Part shown: positions 34,515 through 44,854 of the stretch, piece by piece
Numbering within the stretch: the first letter of the stretch is position 1
Layout: each line of letters opens with the position of its first letter
Origin: Cloacibacterium sp964530915
Lineage (GTDB): Bacteria; Bacteroidota; Bacteroidia; Flavobacteriales; Weeksellaceae
Direction: 5' to 3'
DNA: 64,000 nt
Assembly: GCA_964530915.1 (NCBI GenBank)
Contig: CAZHCK010000002.1
Location: 1 to 64,000, forward strand
Made by a program: the position numbers and the translations under genes
The notes under the pieces: generated by a model
The model's database searches: none
Seen by the model: only the letters and a program-made list of their open reading frames with translations
Told to the model about the DNA's origin: nothing

Positions 34515-37500
34515 TTATTTGATGATTTTTTCTTCAAACCATCTGGTTTCTGTTTTCCCTTTGATGAAATACACTCCCGGAAGTGGTAATTCTGATTTTG
34601 GAATTAATATAGATTTATTTTTTGGAGTATATTTTTTATTGAAATTGCCTAGAGCATTGCTCAAGTAGAGTTCTAGTATCTTCTCATTTTTAGAAATCAC
34701 GAGGTAATGGTCTGCTTGGTCTATTACTCTAATCTCTTGTAACGCTGTAATGTTATTTCCTAAATTTTGCGCTTTATCCATAAACACCAATTCAAATCGG
34801 TCTTCAATTTCGCCCGCAGTTTGTACCGCAAAAGTGTAGTCTTCGGTTTGTAAATTCACGAGTGAATTGTTGGTTTTGTCCTTAATGAAAATGGCTTGAC
34901 CATTGGCAAAAATTCCTTCTTTTTCGGCTAAAGAAATCGTGTAATTTCCCGGCGCATAAAAAGATGCTCCTAGCGGAATTACTTCATTCATGGTCAACGG
35001 ATATTTTCTACCTTGAATGGCTAATTTATGTTCGCCTAAAATAGAATAGAATGAATCTGCTCCTATGATGAGATGTGGCGCATCATAATCTATTTCGAAA
35101 TCATTGGTCGCTTCTTTTTTATACGCTATGAGGATTTTATTTGCCACTTGCAATGGTGTGGTTAACTGCAACCAAAATCTATCATTGGTTTCTTCTTTGG
35201 CATTTTTCGCCATTTTGTTGAAGAATTTAGCAGTGGTATTATTGGTTCTCATGCTGTTATTAAAAACCACTGTACCATTATTTTTGGCTTGGATGATGAA
35301 GCCTTGCCCTACTTTTATGTACTGATTGGGTGTTACAGAACCATTTTGTGCAGGACCTGTTGCAGGAACTCCTCCACTTCCGTTATAGATGGCGTAGTTA
35401 TTAAGAAAACCACCACTAGGATAATTAGAACCTTGCATTTCAGGATTTGGGTTTACATTGGTCCAGAAATACGCAATATTATTGATGACACTGCTATTGG
35501 CAGAGAAGAAATTGGCAAAATTAATATTAGAGGCATAAGGATTTGCTACTAAATTATAGCCATTACTTGTTTTGGCAACATTTACAGAAATCACGCCATT
35601 GTTCGGCACTCCGAAAAATTCTCCATTGAAAACTGCATTGGTAATGGTATAATCATTTGGCGCTCTAATGGCGTATCCTTTTCCAGGAATAAAATCATTA
35701 GCAGTAGGTGAAATTACGTAGAAGAAATCATCTGCTTCGTTATAGGTATAAAATCTTGTAGACAAAGTCCCTGGAGAAAATGCTTTAAGATTTTGTCCCG
35801 CCACAGAACTTCCCCAATAGTTGTAGTCTAAACGTTTTAGATTAGCATTTCTTTTCACTTTTATATTTCCTACGTTTACAGAAGTATCATTTCTTTGAAT
35901 CAAATTGCCATCATTTTCTACTGTTACCGTTCCGTAATTGATGAGCCTATTGTGAATTTCCACATAATGATTGGCGGTTACTATTAAAGATTTCCCAGAA
36001 GCAATCTCGCATTCGCAAGTGACAAAATTACCGTGAAGGTCTGTATTATAACTTTCTGCCAACAGTACTTTTTCATAAGCATCTGGTGCAGAAGTTCCCA
36101 AACCAGCCCATGCTGAGCCGTTCCAAACTTTAGCAGGAGCTGTTCCTTTTAGCATGACATTATCTACGCTCCAAATTCTAGATTCTGAGCCAGATTTTAA
36201 TCTGAATTTTATTTTCAAATCATTTACGGCAGGCAATTGAGAAAGCACGATGGTTTTTAAAGCATTGGCAGTTTGGCTTCCAGTAGGTGTTTGGAAGGTT
36301 AAAGGCGCATTGGTTCCAGAATATATTTTGCTTACAGAACCTAAACCGTCTGCAAATGACCAGTTGCTGTTTACATTTCCTATGATGATGATTTCATCTG
36401 AATATGAACCTCCATTGGCAGACACCGAAACTGTAATTACATCAGCATTATTGGTTCCCATTCCAGAATTTCCTCCTAAAGAAGCGAGATTGAAACTTAA
36501 CTCTACATTAGAATAGAAACTGGTGTTGATGGAATTAAAGTTTATTTCGGCGTCTGTATTAAATACCTGTAAAGATTCTTGACCTAAATACTTATTTTTA
36601 AGGGTACCATTGGCAAATGCATAGCCTCCTGAAACCACTACGGAACCCGTATAAACATTTGTGGTATAATCATAAAGCGGTTCATTTGGAATATCTTCAA
36701 AATCTTGCTGTACAATGATTACATCTGAACTGCAAGGAACAGAAGTACTTCCACCTCCTCGAATCGCAAAGGTGTAAGGACTCTCGTTGGTATCATTGTT
36801 CTGAATATTTACGGTAGCGTTTCTTAATCCATTGGCAGAAGGATTAAATCTAATAATTAAATTACTGGAGGTTTGCTCGAGGATGTTATTGGCAGGATTG
36901 GTTACGATGGTGAAATCACTTGCATTGGCTCCTGTAATGGTTACTCCATTGATAGAAAGTGGAAGATTTCCTACATTTTCGATAACGAAGGTTTTGTCTA
37001 TGGTTCCGCCGTCTACTACTGTAGTACCGAAGAAAGTATTGTCGTAAGCATCAGGAGTAATATCTCCGCTAGAAATATTGAGACCGTTTCCTCTTACATT
37101 AATTTCTCTTCCTTTGAGTGGATTTCCTGCTGTAATTTCATTGATGAGTGGAAAATCTGTTAACCCTTCTAATTTCAGTATATTGCTGCTGATGTGAATG
37201 TGTTCCAACCATTGTACACCATTCCATTGACCCGCAACAGAGTTGGTTTCTGTACCATAAATGTCTGCATTGGTATAATAGGCATTTACGCTGTATCTTA
37301 GATTTACCGTATTTTGAGAATTAAGCACCCAATATCTCAAAAGATAATCTATAGGTGAATCATTGGTCGTGTGTTTTGCGTTTTCTGTGGCTACTTCTAT
37401 AAAAGCTCCTGTATTAAGAATCCCAGAATGTAAGGTGATTTCTAATGGGGTGTATTCACTGCCCACATTCGAATTAGGATTGTCTCCAACAGGGAAAAAG

Positions 37501-38993
37501 TATGTTGTTTTTGCATTTACATATTTTCTTAATCTACCTCCCCCATTTGATTTTTCTGAAATCACAAAACTATTTGCACTTCCTCCTACGATTGTTGCAG
37601 CATTTGCAATGTTAATGTTATTGTGTTTCAGTTCTAGAGTGCCATTGGTTAGATTAAGAGTATTGTTTACAGTAACGGGAGTTCCTAATGTAGCTGCTAT
37701 TTTACCTGCTTCTCTATTGATGGTAAAATTCCCTAAATGTTGGTAATTAATTTGAAAATATATAATTCCAATACTACCCTTTCCTAACAATGTTAAGTTA
37801 GAGGCTGTACTTCCTTTAATTTTCCCCACTCCCATCAGCGTATTTTCTATACCAGAAGTTCCTATCGTTAAAGTTCTTCCGTTGATCTCTATAACATCCG
37901 AAGCATTTTGAAAAACTATAGCATTTCCTGCATTTGGTGCAGAAATATGTAAATCGCAGAGCATTTGTAGAGTGGTACTTCCAGAAAGGCTTGCCAAACG
38001 AATATACGGAAGCACCAATGGTTTCTGACTGGACTGAATGGATTGTAACCCATTGTTGACAAAAACTACTGCTCTATTATTAGCATTTAATCCATTAGAA
38101 ATTTGAATATTTAAGTTGCCTTTTAAGAATAAATCATCTCCAATATTGTTTCCTAGGTTGAGTTTAGAATTTGCATCTTTGATTAAAAGATTTCCTGCTA
38201 AACCTCTCGCTGCAAAAATATTGAGCTGGGTTCCGTTTTGGATGGTGACATTTTGAGGAATTCCTAAACCTGCAGTTGCTGTATTGTTTCCTCCTGCATT
38301 CCATTCATTGCCATTGTTATAAGAAAGTCCGGTGTTGTAAATTAAAGTAGAGTTATTTCCATAAATTGGTGCATCGTTAAAATATCCATTGGTATTGATT
38401 TGAACCGTTCCATTAAGAATAAGGGAAGCATTTGATAAATGTATTCCTGCATCTACCGACATAAGACCTTCTACGGTTCTGTTCATATTGTTTAGTCTGA
38501 GTCCTGCAGGTAAAGCAGTAGGTGGAATGGTTGCCTGATATACATTTCTAGGTCCATTGGTTACTGGCCAAAATACATCTGTATTGTTTACTTCATAAAA
38601 TCCAGAACCTAGGTCGAAAATTAAATTAGAACTCATTCCATAGACAAAATTATTGCCTGTAGCCCAACCTCCAGAAATAAGTTTAAAACTGCCATTTACT
38701 AGCATAGATGCATTATTCACACACGTAACACTTGCTGCTAATGTTCCATTTAGATTTATGGTAGTATTGGCGTTTCTGGTTGCAAAAGCGGTATTATCTA
38801 AGGTTACCTGATGATTGGTATTGATGATAACTGCATCATTTCCATTGGGAATTACTCCTCCTATCCAAGTGGATGAAGAAGACCAATTTCCTGATTGTGC
38901 AGATTGTATCTGTGCATTCAATACTGCATCAAGTAACAAATACACTAATATAACAGAGATATAAATACCTCTCGAGAATAAATTTTTTTTCAT
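34515..38993 (-). CDS. large T9SS-secreted surface protein with anchor-D domain (1492 aa)
   Basis: The signal peptide (1-28, ending LNAQ) is followed by GNWSSSSTWIGGVIPNGNDAV, a beta-helix-like start common in flavobacterial surface proteins, and then many Asn/Gly-rich beta-strand repeats with NLNGTL- and LNLTNGTL-like phrases (to about 640). A choice-of-anchor-D domain follows (about 650-760, NVRGNGLNISSGDITPDAYD), then a beta-sandwich domain resembling a carbohydrate-binding module, then the module shared with the flanking genes (about 1040-1415, GNIKVKRNANLKRLDYNYWG) and a T9SS type A sorting domain ending FEEKIIK. It is probably a stable surface or biofilm protein; no catalytic motif is seen. 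A TAATTTTG box lies 48 bases upstream. Confidence 0.85.
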   Translation of the reverse strand: MKKNLFSRGIYISVILVYLLLDAVLNAQIQSAQSGNWSSSSTWIGGVIPNGNDAVIINTNHQVTLDNTAFATRNANTTINLNGTLAASVTCVNNASMLVNGSFKLISGGWATGNNFVYGMSSNLIFDLGSGFYEVNNTDVFWPVTNGPRNVYQATIPPTALPAGLRLNNMNRTVEGLMSVDAGIHLSNASLILNGTVQINTNGYFNDAPIYGNNSTLIYNTGLSYNNGNEWNAGGNNTATAGLGIPQNVTIQNGTQLNIFAARGLAGNLLIKDANSKLNLGNNIGDDLFLKGNLNIQISNGLNANNRAVVFVNNGLQSIQSSQKPLVLPYIRLASLSGSTTLQMLCDLHISAPNAGNAIVFQNASDVIEINGRTLTIGTSGIENTLMGVGKIKGSTASNLTLLGKGSIGIIYFQINYQHLGNFTINREAGKIAATLGTPVTVNNTLNLTNGTLELKHNNINIANAATIVGGSANSFVISEKSNGGGRLRKYVNAKTTYFFPVGDNPNSNVGSEYTPLEITLHSGILNTGAFIEVATENAKHTTNDSPIDYLLRYWVLNSQNTVNLRYSVNAYYTNADIYGTETNSVAGQWNGVQWLEHIHISSNILKLEGLTDFPLINEITAGNPLKGREINVRGNGLNISSGDITPDAYDNTFFGTTVVDGGTIDKTFVIENVGNLPLSINGVTITGANASDFTIVTNPANNILEQTSSNLIIRFNPSANGLRNATVNIQNNDTNESPYTFAIRGGGSTSVPCSSDVIIVQQDFEDIPNEPLYDYTTNVYTGSVVVSGGYAFANGTLKNKYLGQESLQVFNTDAEINFNSINTSFYSNVELSFNLASLGGNSGMGTNNADVITVSVSANGGSYSDEIIIIGNVNSNWSFADGLGSVSKIYSGTNAPLTFQTPTGSQTANALKTIVLSQLPAVNDLKIKFRLKSGSESRIWSVDNVMLKGTAPAKVWNGSAWAGLGTSAPDAYEKVLLAESYNTDLHGNFVTCECEIASGKSLIVTANHYVEIHNRLINYGTVTVENDGNLIQRNDTSVNVGNIKVKRNANLKRLDYNYWGSSVAGQNLKAFSPGTLSTRFYTYNEADDFFYVISPTANDFIPGKGYAIRAPNDYTITNAVFNGEFFGVPNNGVISVNVAKTSNGYNLVANPYASNINFANFFSANSSVINNIAYFWTNVNPNPEMQGSNYPSGGFLNNYAIYNGSGGVPATGPAQNGSVTPNQYIKVGQGFIIQAKNNGTVVFNNSMRTNNTTAKFFNKMAKNAKEETNDRFWLQLTTPLQVANKILIAYKKEATNDFEIDYDAPHLIIGADSFYSILGEHKLAIQGRKYPLTMNEVIPLGASFYAPGNYTISLAEKEGIFANGQAIFIKDKTNNSLVNLQTEDYTFAVQTAGEIEDRFELVFMDKAQNLGNNITALQEIRVIDQADHYLVISKNEKILELYLSNALGNFNKKYTPKNKSILIPKSELPLPGVYFIKGKTETRWFEEKIIK

Positions 38994-39040
38994 TGTTTGT
39001 GTTTTTGTTTTTCATCAGTCTTTTTTTTCTAAGTCATTAT

Positions 39041-39048
39041 CAAAATTA
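39041..39048 (-). promoter_or_regulatory. candidate -7 box (TAATTTTG) for the 1492-aa T9SS gene
   Basis: The minus strand reads TAATTTTG, matching TAnnTTTG, with its 3' end 48 bases before the ATG; the leader would be about 40 bases. The gap between the upstream terminator (39141-39172) and this gene is the expected place for a promoter. No clear -33 TTTG is seen. Confidence 0.4.
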
Positions 39049-39140
39049 CAAGTATTCAAGAAGAAATGTTCTAATGCATTTTACGTATTTTGAGGGATGA
39101 GAGACAAGGGATTAGGAATTATGGATGTTGGGATTATATA

Positions 39141-39172
39141 AAAAAGCGCCGAGATTAATCTCGGCGCTTTTT
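39141..39172 (-). terminator. Rho-independent terminator after the 1419-aa T9SS gene
   Basis: A perfect 14-bp stem (AAAAAGCGCCGAGA / TCTCGGCGCTTTTT) with a TTAA loop lies 10 bases past the stop codon. It ends in T runs on both strands and is the strongest hairpin in the window. Confidence 0.9.
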
Positions 39173-39181
39173 GTTTAACAT

Positions 39182-42100
39182 TTATTTTAATGCTTTTTTG
39201 GTGTATCTATTTGTTGGTGTAATAACTTCGAAGACGAGCACTCCTTTTTGATTTTCAGGAATCAGTACCTGAGTAGATTTGGCATTTACTTTTTGCTGTT
39301 TGATGTATCTTCCAGAAGCATCGAAGACTTTTACTTCTGTGATTGCTTCTGATGCTTTGATTACAAAACCATTATCTTCTTTATAAATCACAAATGGTTC
39401 TTTTTGATTAACCTGGCTGCTTCCGAGTGTTCTATTGGTATAGAGAATCTCAAACCTATTTTTTACTTCTCCTGCATCTGCAGTAAAAGTATAAGGTGAT
39501 TGAGAAAGATTAGTCACAACTCCTGTATAATTATCCTTAAGGTAAATATTTTGTCCATTTGCAAATACTCCTTCAGCTCTATCTAAACTGATTGTATGAA
39601 TGCCCGACTCATAATAATTTGTTCCCAAAGGTATTGAGTCTTCAATCTGGAAAGGATATCTTCCTTGTATGGCTAATTTTTTATCGTCAAGCAATGAATA
39701 AAATGAATCTGAACCTATTACTACGTGTTCTGCATCATAATCCATTTCATAACGATTTGAAGCTCCCTTTTTATATCCTATTAAAATAGGTGAAACAAAA
39801 TCAAGAGGTGTTTTAAGAGAAAGCCAAAAACGATCTATTGATGCTTCATTTGAACTCATTCTATTGAAAAAAATTGCCGTGTTATCAGTAGAACGCATGC
39901 TGTTATTAAGGGTAAGCGTACCATTCCCTTTAGCTTTTACAATAAATCCTTGTCCTACTTTTATATATCTATTTGGCGGAGATACTGGTGTAACTGGGGT
40001 GTTGGTTCCTAATCCCGTAAAACCATAAGGAGCAGTAAGTCCACCAATAGCATTGTACAATGCATAATTGTTAATAATTCCTGTACCAGGATAGTTTTCT
40101 CCTTGCATTTTGGGATTATAATTGGTATTGGTCCAAACGAAATACGTATTGTAGATCAATCCTGAATTTAAAGTATACACCTGTTCAAAATCTATATTGG
40201 AAGGGTATGGATTAGAGATTAGATTATTCCCTTTGGCAGGAGGTAATACACTGCAATTGCTACAAACAATAGGTATATTAACAACTCCATTGTTAGGAAT
40301 CCCTAAGAAAGCACCACTGAAATTTGTTACTGTATTCGTGAAGTCATTAGGTGCTCTAATAGCATATCCTTTTCCGAGTTCAAAGGTATAAGTTGCTGCA
40401 GATTGTAGAGGAAATGCATCCGCGATGGTGAATCCAGAATAAGATGAATAGGAAAATACTCCATCAAAAAAATCATCTTTTTCTCGGTATACATAGAATC
40501 TATTCGTCAAAGTATTGGCTGAAAAATCCCTTACATTTTGTCCTGTTACAGGAGTCCCCCAATAATTATAATCCAACCTTTTCAACTGAGCATTTCTGTA
40601 TACTGTTATGTTCCCAGAATTTATTGCTGCATCGCTGTTTTGCTTCAAGTTAGCATCAGACTCTACTATCACATCACTTGCTGCAGTCTCATTTTTAATA
40701 TAATTTTGGATGATTAAGCTAGATTTTGGTTTAATGATAAGTGAACCCCCAGGTTTTACAATCACACTTCTGGCTAAACCATGAGAACCGTTGGTATTGG
40801 TAGGTAATTCTACTGGCGTCCTTACAATTACACACTTAGATATAGTAGGAACTGATGTAGGTCTCCATTGTGCCCCTTGGTTCCAATCTATTATTCCTGG
40901 TTGTCTCCAGGTTTTGGTATCATTGTTTACATCATAATATCCATCTGCTGGACATCCATTGCTAAAAGTAGCATTGGCGTTAAGATTCCAATTTAAATCT
41001 TCTAATTCTGTAGGACTAGGTTTTACACAAACTGTAGACCTCAAATCATTAATAGGAAGTGGTGTCACACAATCTGTATCATAAATTGTAGTCACTCCGC
41101 TATTCCACTTAAATGGGGTGCTGATGGATTTGAAGCCATAGAGCCTCACATTATCAACAGTAGAAATAGCCTCATAAAACACTCCAGAAGCTGCAGCTGA
41201 AAAATGAGTAAATCTAATTTTAAATTGAGTAGAAGTAAAATTACTTCCTGGTATATCAAAAGAAAATTTTCGCCAGTTAAAAGGATTACCTTCATCATTA
41301 AAAAAAGTAGTGAGGTTATTCCATGTAGCTCCGCTGTCTAATGAATAATCAACCGCAACATAACCCTGAGCAGTGCTTGTAGCAATTGAGAAGTGATACA
41401 TATCAAAATCTAACTTTAGATTGATATAACCACTTATATCAAGATTATTAGATTCCATATAATTCAAAACATTGGTCGTTCTAGAAATATCTGAATTGAT
41501 GATGGCGTAATTCCCTCCAAAATAACCTGATGAAAAAGCGGGTGAAGTCCCTGCATAGCCTTCAGCAACTGTAGGAATATAAGGACTAGGCTTATTCATC
41601 CAAAAACCTAAAGAATTTGTGTAAGCTCCATCAACTATATTGTTAAAAACCCCGAGTCCTGAATCAAATTTTTCAAAAATAACATCTTGATATTTATCGC
41701 CTGCTGCTGTAACAAGCAAAGTAGGCTCGTCTTCTCCACAAATAGCTGGCTTATCGGTACTAAAAGTAACTGTAGGTTGTGGGTCTATCCTTGCTACAAC
41801 AGGATAACGATATGCTGTTTCACAACCCGTAGAGCTCACAGCTGTAACATAATAAATCGTTGCAGTAGAAATTATAGGTGTATTGTAAGTATTTCCTGTT
41901 CCTAGTAAATTTCCTCCATAAATACTATCATACCACTTATAATCCACTGCACTCGCGTTACCAGTAGCCGATATCCTTACAGAACCGGGACCACACCTTT
42001 CTCCATCAAAAGGATTTACATCATTAATCGTAAGAACTTTGGCAGAACAATCAACTACCGCTTCAAACAGATAATCCTCATATTCTCCAGTTAAATTATC

Positions 42101-43441
42101 ACAATTCCCAAAATCTGAAGCTGAAGATTTAGTCCCAATCCTTAGCCTGTAAACTCCTAAAGCCGTAGGAGGTATGATGAACCCAAAAGTAATAGAAGGA
42201 GTAGTCCATCCTATCATTTTATATATTTCTTCCCCAGCATCACTAAAATCTCCATCTCTATTCCAATCCACCCAAGCCTTCCAAGCCCCTCCAGTTGTAC
42301 CATTTGTTTTTGCTGTTATGTTCATAGCAGCGTTCTGTGGTTGTTGTGCAGGCGTTAATGAGGTATAATCCTGATACCCGTTACTATAGGCAGCCGTACC
42401 AGTCTGTACGTTAGCAGAAACATTATTTAAAGTTCCTACAAACTGAAATTCTCGAATATATAATGAGCTTGGATTAGATGATGTAGGTATACAATAAGTA
42501 TTAAATGAAATGAGCACCCATTTGCTTTGTTGGGTTCCTGCACCACATCTGGACCTTACCCAAAAATAATAAGCAGTATTGGCTGCTAAACCTGTTACAT
42601 TAACAGATGTAGCGCTCGTATTTCCTGAAGGTGGGGTAACTTCAGTAGGAGGTGTTGCACTTGTAGAGTAATAATAATCATATCCAGAAGAAGGCACTGG
42701 TGATGGGGGCGTCCAAGAAATTTGTGCCGTGGTATTGGTTATATTATTGACTACTAAATTAGATGGTCTTTGTGTACAAGTCATAGAAGAAGAAGTTACC
42801 GAAATATCATCTAATCTAATAGGGTCTCTTGTAGTCGTCATTGAAATTGCTTCGTAATAAATCCATCTTATTTGAACCAAAGGTTCATCTATACAAGCAT
42901 TAGGAAGCGTAATCGAAAAGTTTTGCGCAGCCTTTTGACTATTAGTATTTGTAGAATAAGTAGAACCAGCGATAGTAGTAAAATTACCCGTATCCCCTAC
43001 TCTATATTGTAATGCTAAAAATGTTTGTCTTCTAGTTAGTGCACCTAAATCTTGTGCAGTCCAACTTACAATAATATTATTTCTTGCAGTAGTATTGAGT
43101 GCTAATGCTATAGAACCCACCCGCATTGAAGCGCCCGAACTTGAGGATTGAAGAGAATAACCATTGGTAGTATTATTAGCTATACCTGATAAGGTCAATG
43201 AAAGAGCGTAATCCGCTGCAGATGGTGTTGTTTCTGCTGTAGTAATATTAGTAGCTGATGTTTGCCAACCTTGCATAGAAGCAGGATATGTAGTAGTTCC
43301 ACTCGCTAAATCTGTAAAACTATAATTAGAAGTAGAGAGATTGTGTGGAGAAGGATTGGTTTGAGCATTAATTCTTAATACTTGTATTAATAGTATTAAA
43401 GAAAAAACTCTATATAAGAATAAGAGTGATTTTTCTTTCAT
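39182..43441 (-). CDS. large T9SS-secreted protein with FN3, GEVED and Ig-like domains (1419 aa)
   Basis: A signal peptide (1-26, INAQ) precedes a jellyroll-like N-terminal region. A fibronectin type III domain follows (about 222-312, RPSNLVVNNITNTTAQISWT), then a GEVED domain (about 350-465, KAWVDWNRDGDFSDAGEEI and FGNCDNLTGEYEDYLFE), an Ig-like domain (about 475-555, GTGNTYNTPIISTATIYYV), a further beta-sandwich around 590-770, and the module shared with the two neighbours (about 945-1330, GNITVYRNAQLKRLDYNYWG). It ends with a T9SS type A sorting domain (RYTKKALK). FN3 and GEVED domains are usual in secreted flavobacterial enzymes and adhesins, but no catalytic domain is recognisable. A TAGATTTG box lies 35 bases before the ATG. 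Confidence 0.87.
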   Translation of the reverse strand: MKEKSLLFLYRVFSLILLIQVLRINAQTNPSPHNLSTSNYSFTDLASGTTTYPASMQGWQTSATNITTAETTPSAADYALSLTLSGIANNTTNGYSLQSSSSGASMRVGSIALALNTTARNNIIVSWTAQDLGALTRRQTFLALQYRVGDTGNFTTIAGSTYSTNTNSQKAAQNFSITLPNACIDEPLVQIRWIYYEAISMTTTRDPIRLDDISVTSSSMTCTQRPSNLVVNNITNTTAQISWTPPSPVPSSGYDYYYSTSATPPTEVTPPSGNTSATSVNVTGLAANTAYYFWVRSRCGAGTQQSKWVLISFNTYCIPTSSNPSSLYIREFQFVGTLNNVSANVQTGTAAYSNGYQDYTSLTPAQQPQNAAMNITAKTNGTTGGAWKAWVDWNRDGDFSDAGEEIYKMIGWTTPSITFGFIIPPTALGVYRLRIGTKSSASDFGNCDNLTGEYEDYLFEAVVDCSAKVLTINDVNPFDGERCGPGSVRISATGNASAVDYKWYDSIYGGNLLGTGNTYNTPIISTATIYYVTAVSSTGCETAYRYPVVARIDPQPTVTFSTDKPAICGEDEPTLLVTAAGDKYQDVIFEKFDSGLGVFNNIVDGAYTNSLGFWMNKPSPYIPTVAEGYAGTSPAFSSGYFGGNYAIINSDISRTTNVLNYMESNNLDISGYINLKLDFDMYHFSIATSTAQGYVAVDYSLDSGATWNNLTTFFNDEGNPFNWRKFSFDIPGSNFTSTQFKIRFTHFSAAASGVFYEAISTVDNVRLYGFKSISTPFKWNSGVTTIYDTDCVTPLPINDLRSTVCVKPSPTELEDLNWNLNANATFSNGCPADGYYDVNNDTKTWRQPGIIDWNQGAQWRPTSVPTISKCVIVRTPVELPTNTNGSHGLARSVIVKPGGSLIIKPKSSLIIQNYIKNETAASDVIVESDANLKQNSDAAINSGNITVYRNAQLKRLDYNYWGTPVTGQNVRDFSANTLTNRFYVYREKDDFFDGVFSYSSYSGFTIADAFPLQSAATYTFELGKGYAIRAPNDFTNTVTNFSGAFLGIPNNGVVNIPIVCSNCSVLPPAKGNNLISNPYPSNIDFEQVYTLNSGLIYNTYFVWTNTNYNPKMQGENYPGTGIINNYALYNAIGGLTAPYGFTGLGTNTPVTPVSPPNRYIKVGQGFIVKAKGNGTLTLNNSMRSTDNTAIFFNRMSSNEASIDRFWLSLKTPLDFVSPILIGYKKGASNRYEMDYDAEHVVIGSDSFYSLLDDKKLAIQGRYPFQIEDSIPLGTNYYESGIHTISLDRAEGVFANGQNIYLKDNYTGVVTNLSQSPYTFTADAGEVKNRFEILYTNRTLGSSQVNQKEPFVIYKEDNGFVIKASEAITEVKVFDASGRYIKQQKVNAKSTQVLIPENQKGVLVFEVITPTNRYTKKALK

Positions 43442-43475
43442 ATTTACGATTTAGAATAATTTAGATTTATTTATC

Positions 43476-43483
43476 CAAATCTA
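43476..43483 (-). promoter_or_regulatory. candidate -7 box (TAGATTTG) for the 1419-aa T9SS gene
   Basis: The minus strand reads TAGATTTG (TAnnTTTG), 35 bases before the ATG, in the 161-base divergent region. Leader about 29 bases. The -33 element is not obvious. Confidence 0.4.
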
Positions 43484-43571
43484 TAAATATTTTTTTAAAT
43501 ATGTTACGTTTTGCTTAATAAAAGTGATAAATATTTCTTAAAAAGGTGCAAGAATTTATACTATTTTTTGT

Positions 43572-43579
43572 TAAGTTTG
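43572..43579 (+). promoter_or_regulatory. candidate -7 box (TAAGTTTG) for the M28 peptidase gene
   Basis: The plus strand reads TAAGTTTG (TAnnTTTG), 24 bases before the ATG at 43603. It faces away from the other box in the same divergent region, so the two genes seem to have separate promoters about 90 bases apart. Confidence 0.45.
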
Positions 43580-43602
43580 TACTCATTAAATAAGTCTAAT
43601 AT

Positions 43603-44835
43603 ATGAAGAAAATACAACTCCTTGCTGCTCTAGCAATTAGTGGATTATGCTCTGCACAAGCCAATGCTACCTACCAAACTAGAGCAAATCTGGTAACAGA
43701 AGCCAACATTACCCAGTATCTTACCGACTTAGTTGCTATTGGTATCAGGCATTCTGGCGCTACCAATATCACCAGAAATAGACAAGCTAGAGATTTTATC
43801 ATCCAAAAATATAAGGATTTCGGGTACATAGATAATGATGCGCAACCTGCAATAGATGAGATCTCTACTCAAACATTTACGGGAAATTCTCAAAGTTTAC
43901 AGAATATTATCGTTACCAAAAAAGGCACTACTTATCCTAATGAATATGTAATTGTATGTGGGCATTTTGATAGTGTTTCTGCTGGTAGAGGCGCTAATGA
44001 TAATGGTTCTGGTGTGGCTACCATTTTAGAATTGGCAAGAATTTTAAAAAATGTTCCTACACAATACTCCATTAAATTTATCAATTTTAATGCAGAAGAA
44101 GACGGATTATTAGGGAGTAAAGCTTATGTAAACAATGTAGTAAACGCTACCAACCCTAAAATGAATATAAGATTGGTTCTGAATATTGACATGATTGGCG
44201 GTATAAGCTCTAGAACCAATAATACCGTTTCTTGTGAGGCAGATAATTATAACGGAACCACTTCTGGAACCAAAACTACCAATGATGCGGCAAGTCTTAC
44301 TTATACCAATTTTCTCAAAACGTATATAGATAACTATTCAGGAGGAGTTACTGGAGTTTTAGGCTATGCCTATTCTTCGGATTATATGCCTTTTGAAAAC
44401 AATAGCGAAATCATCACAGGTTTATACGAAAGACCTACTGATGCTAATGGCGTAGAGGTTACAAACCCTTATTATCATAAAAGTACAGATATTATAGCCA
44501 ACATGTCTGTTCCTTATGTGACTAAAATTGCGAAGGGTGTAGTAGGCGCTGTACAGCATTTTGCCATAGCCGACACAGGAGGAACGCTCGATGTAAAAGA
44601 TGTCAATAAGACCAAAGATCTTGCAGTGTATCCAAATCCTGTAAAAGATGTTCTGCATCTAGGCATTGATGAAAAAGAATTTGAAATTTCTATTTTAGAC
44701 AGCAGTGGAAAATTGGTTCATCATTCTAAAAATAATAATACAATAAATGTTTCTTCTTTAGCTGATGGATTATACATTATTCACGCTCAAATTAAAGGTG
44801 AAAAAGTGAGTGAGAAATTTATCGTTAAAAAATAG
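43603..44835 (+). CDS. secreted M28 family zinc aminopeptidase with T9SS sorting domain
   Basis: The only well-supported plus-strand gene with a complete frame. A signal peptide (1-19, CSAQ) precedes an M28 catalytic domain with the co-catalytic zinc ligands H121 (GHFDS), D133 (GANDNGSG), E165/E166 (NAEEDG), D196 (NIDMIG) and H292 (YYHKSTD), in the canonical order. A C-terminal type A sorting domain (about 338-410, VYPNPVKDVLHLG to FIVKK) directs it through T9SS. It should release N-terminal residues from peptides outside the cell, probably for nutrition or surface processing. It is divergent from the T9SS cargo gene on its left and has its own promoter and terminator. Confidence 0.93.
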   Translation: MKKIQLLAALAISGLCSAQANATYQTRANLVTEANITQYLTDLVAIGIRHSGATNITRNRQARDFIIQKYKDFGYIDNDAQPAIDEISTQTFTGNSQSLQNIIVTKKGTTYPNEYVIVCGHFDSVSAGRGANDNGSGVATILELARILKNVPTQYSIKFINFNAEEDGLLGSKAYVNNVVNATNPKMNIRLVLNIDMIGGISSRTNNTVSCEADNYNGTTSGTKTTNDAASLTYTNFLKTYIDNYSGGVTGVLGYAYSSDYMPFENNSEIITGLYERPTDANGVEVTNPYYHKSTDIIANMSVPYVTKIAKGVVGAVQHFAIADTGGTLDVKDVNKTKDLAVYPNPVKDVLHLGIDEKEFEISILDSSGKLVHHSKNNNTINVSSLADGLYIIHAQIKGEKVSEKFIVKK

Positions 44836-44854
44836 ATTTTTTACTAAAATATAT

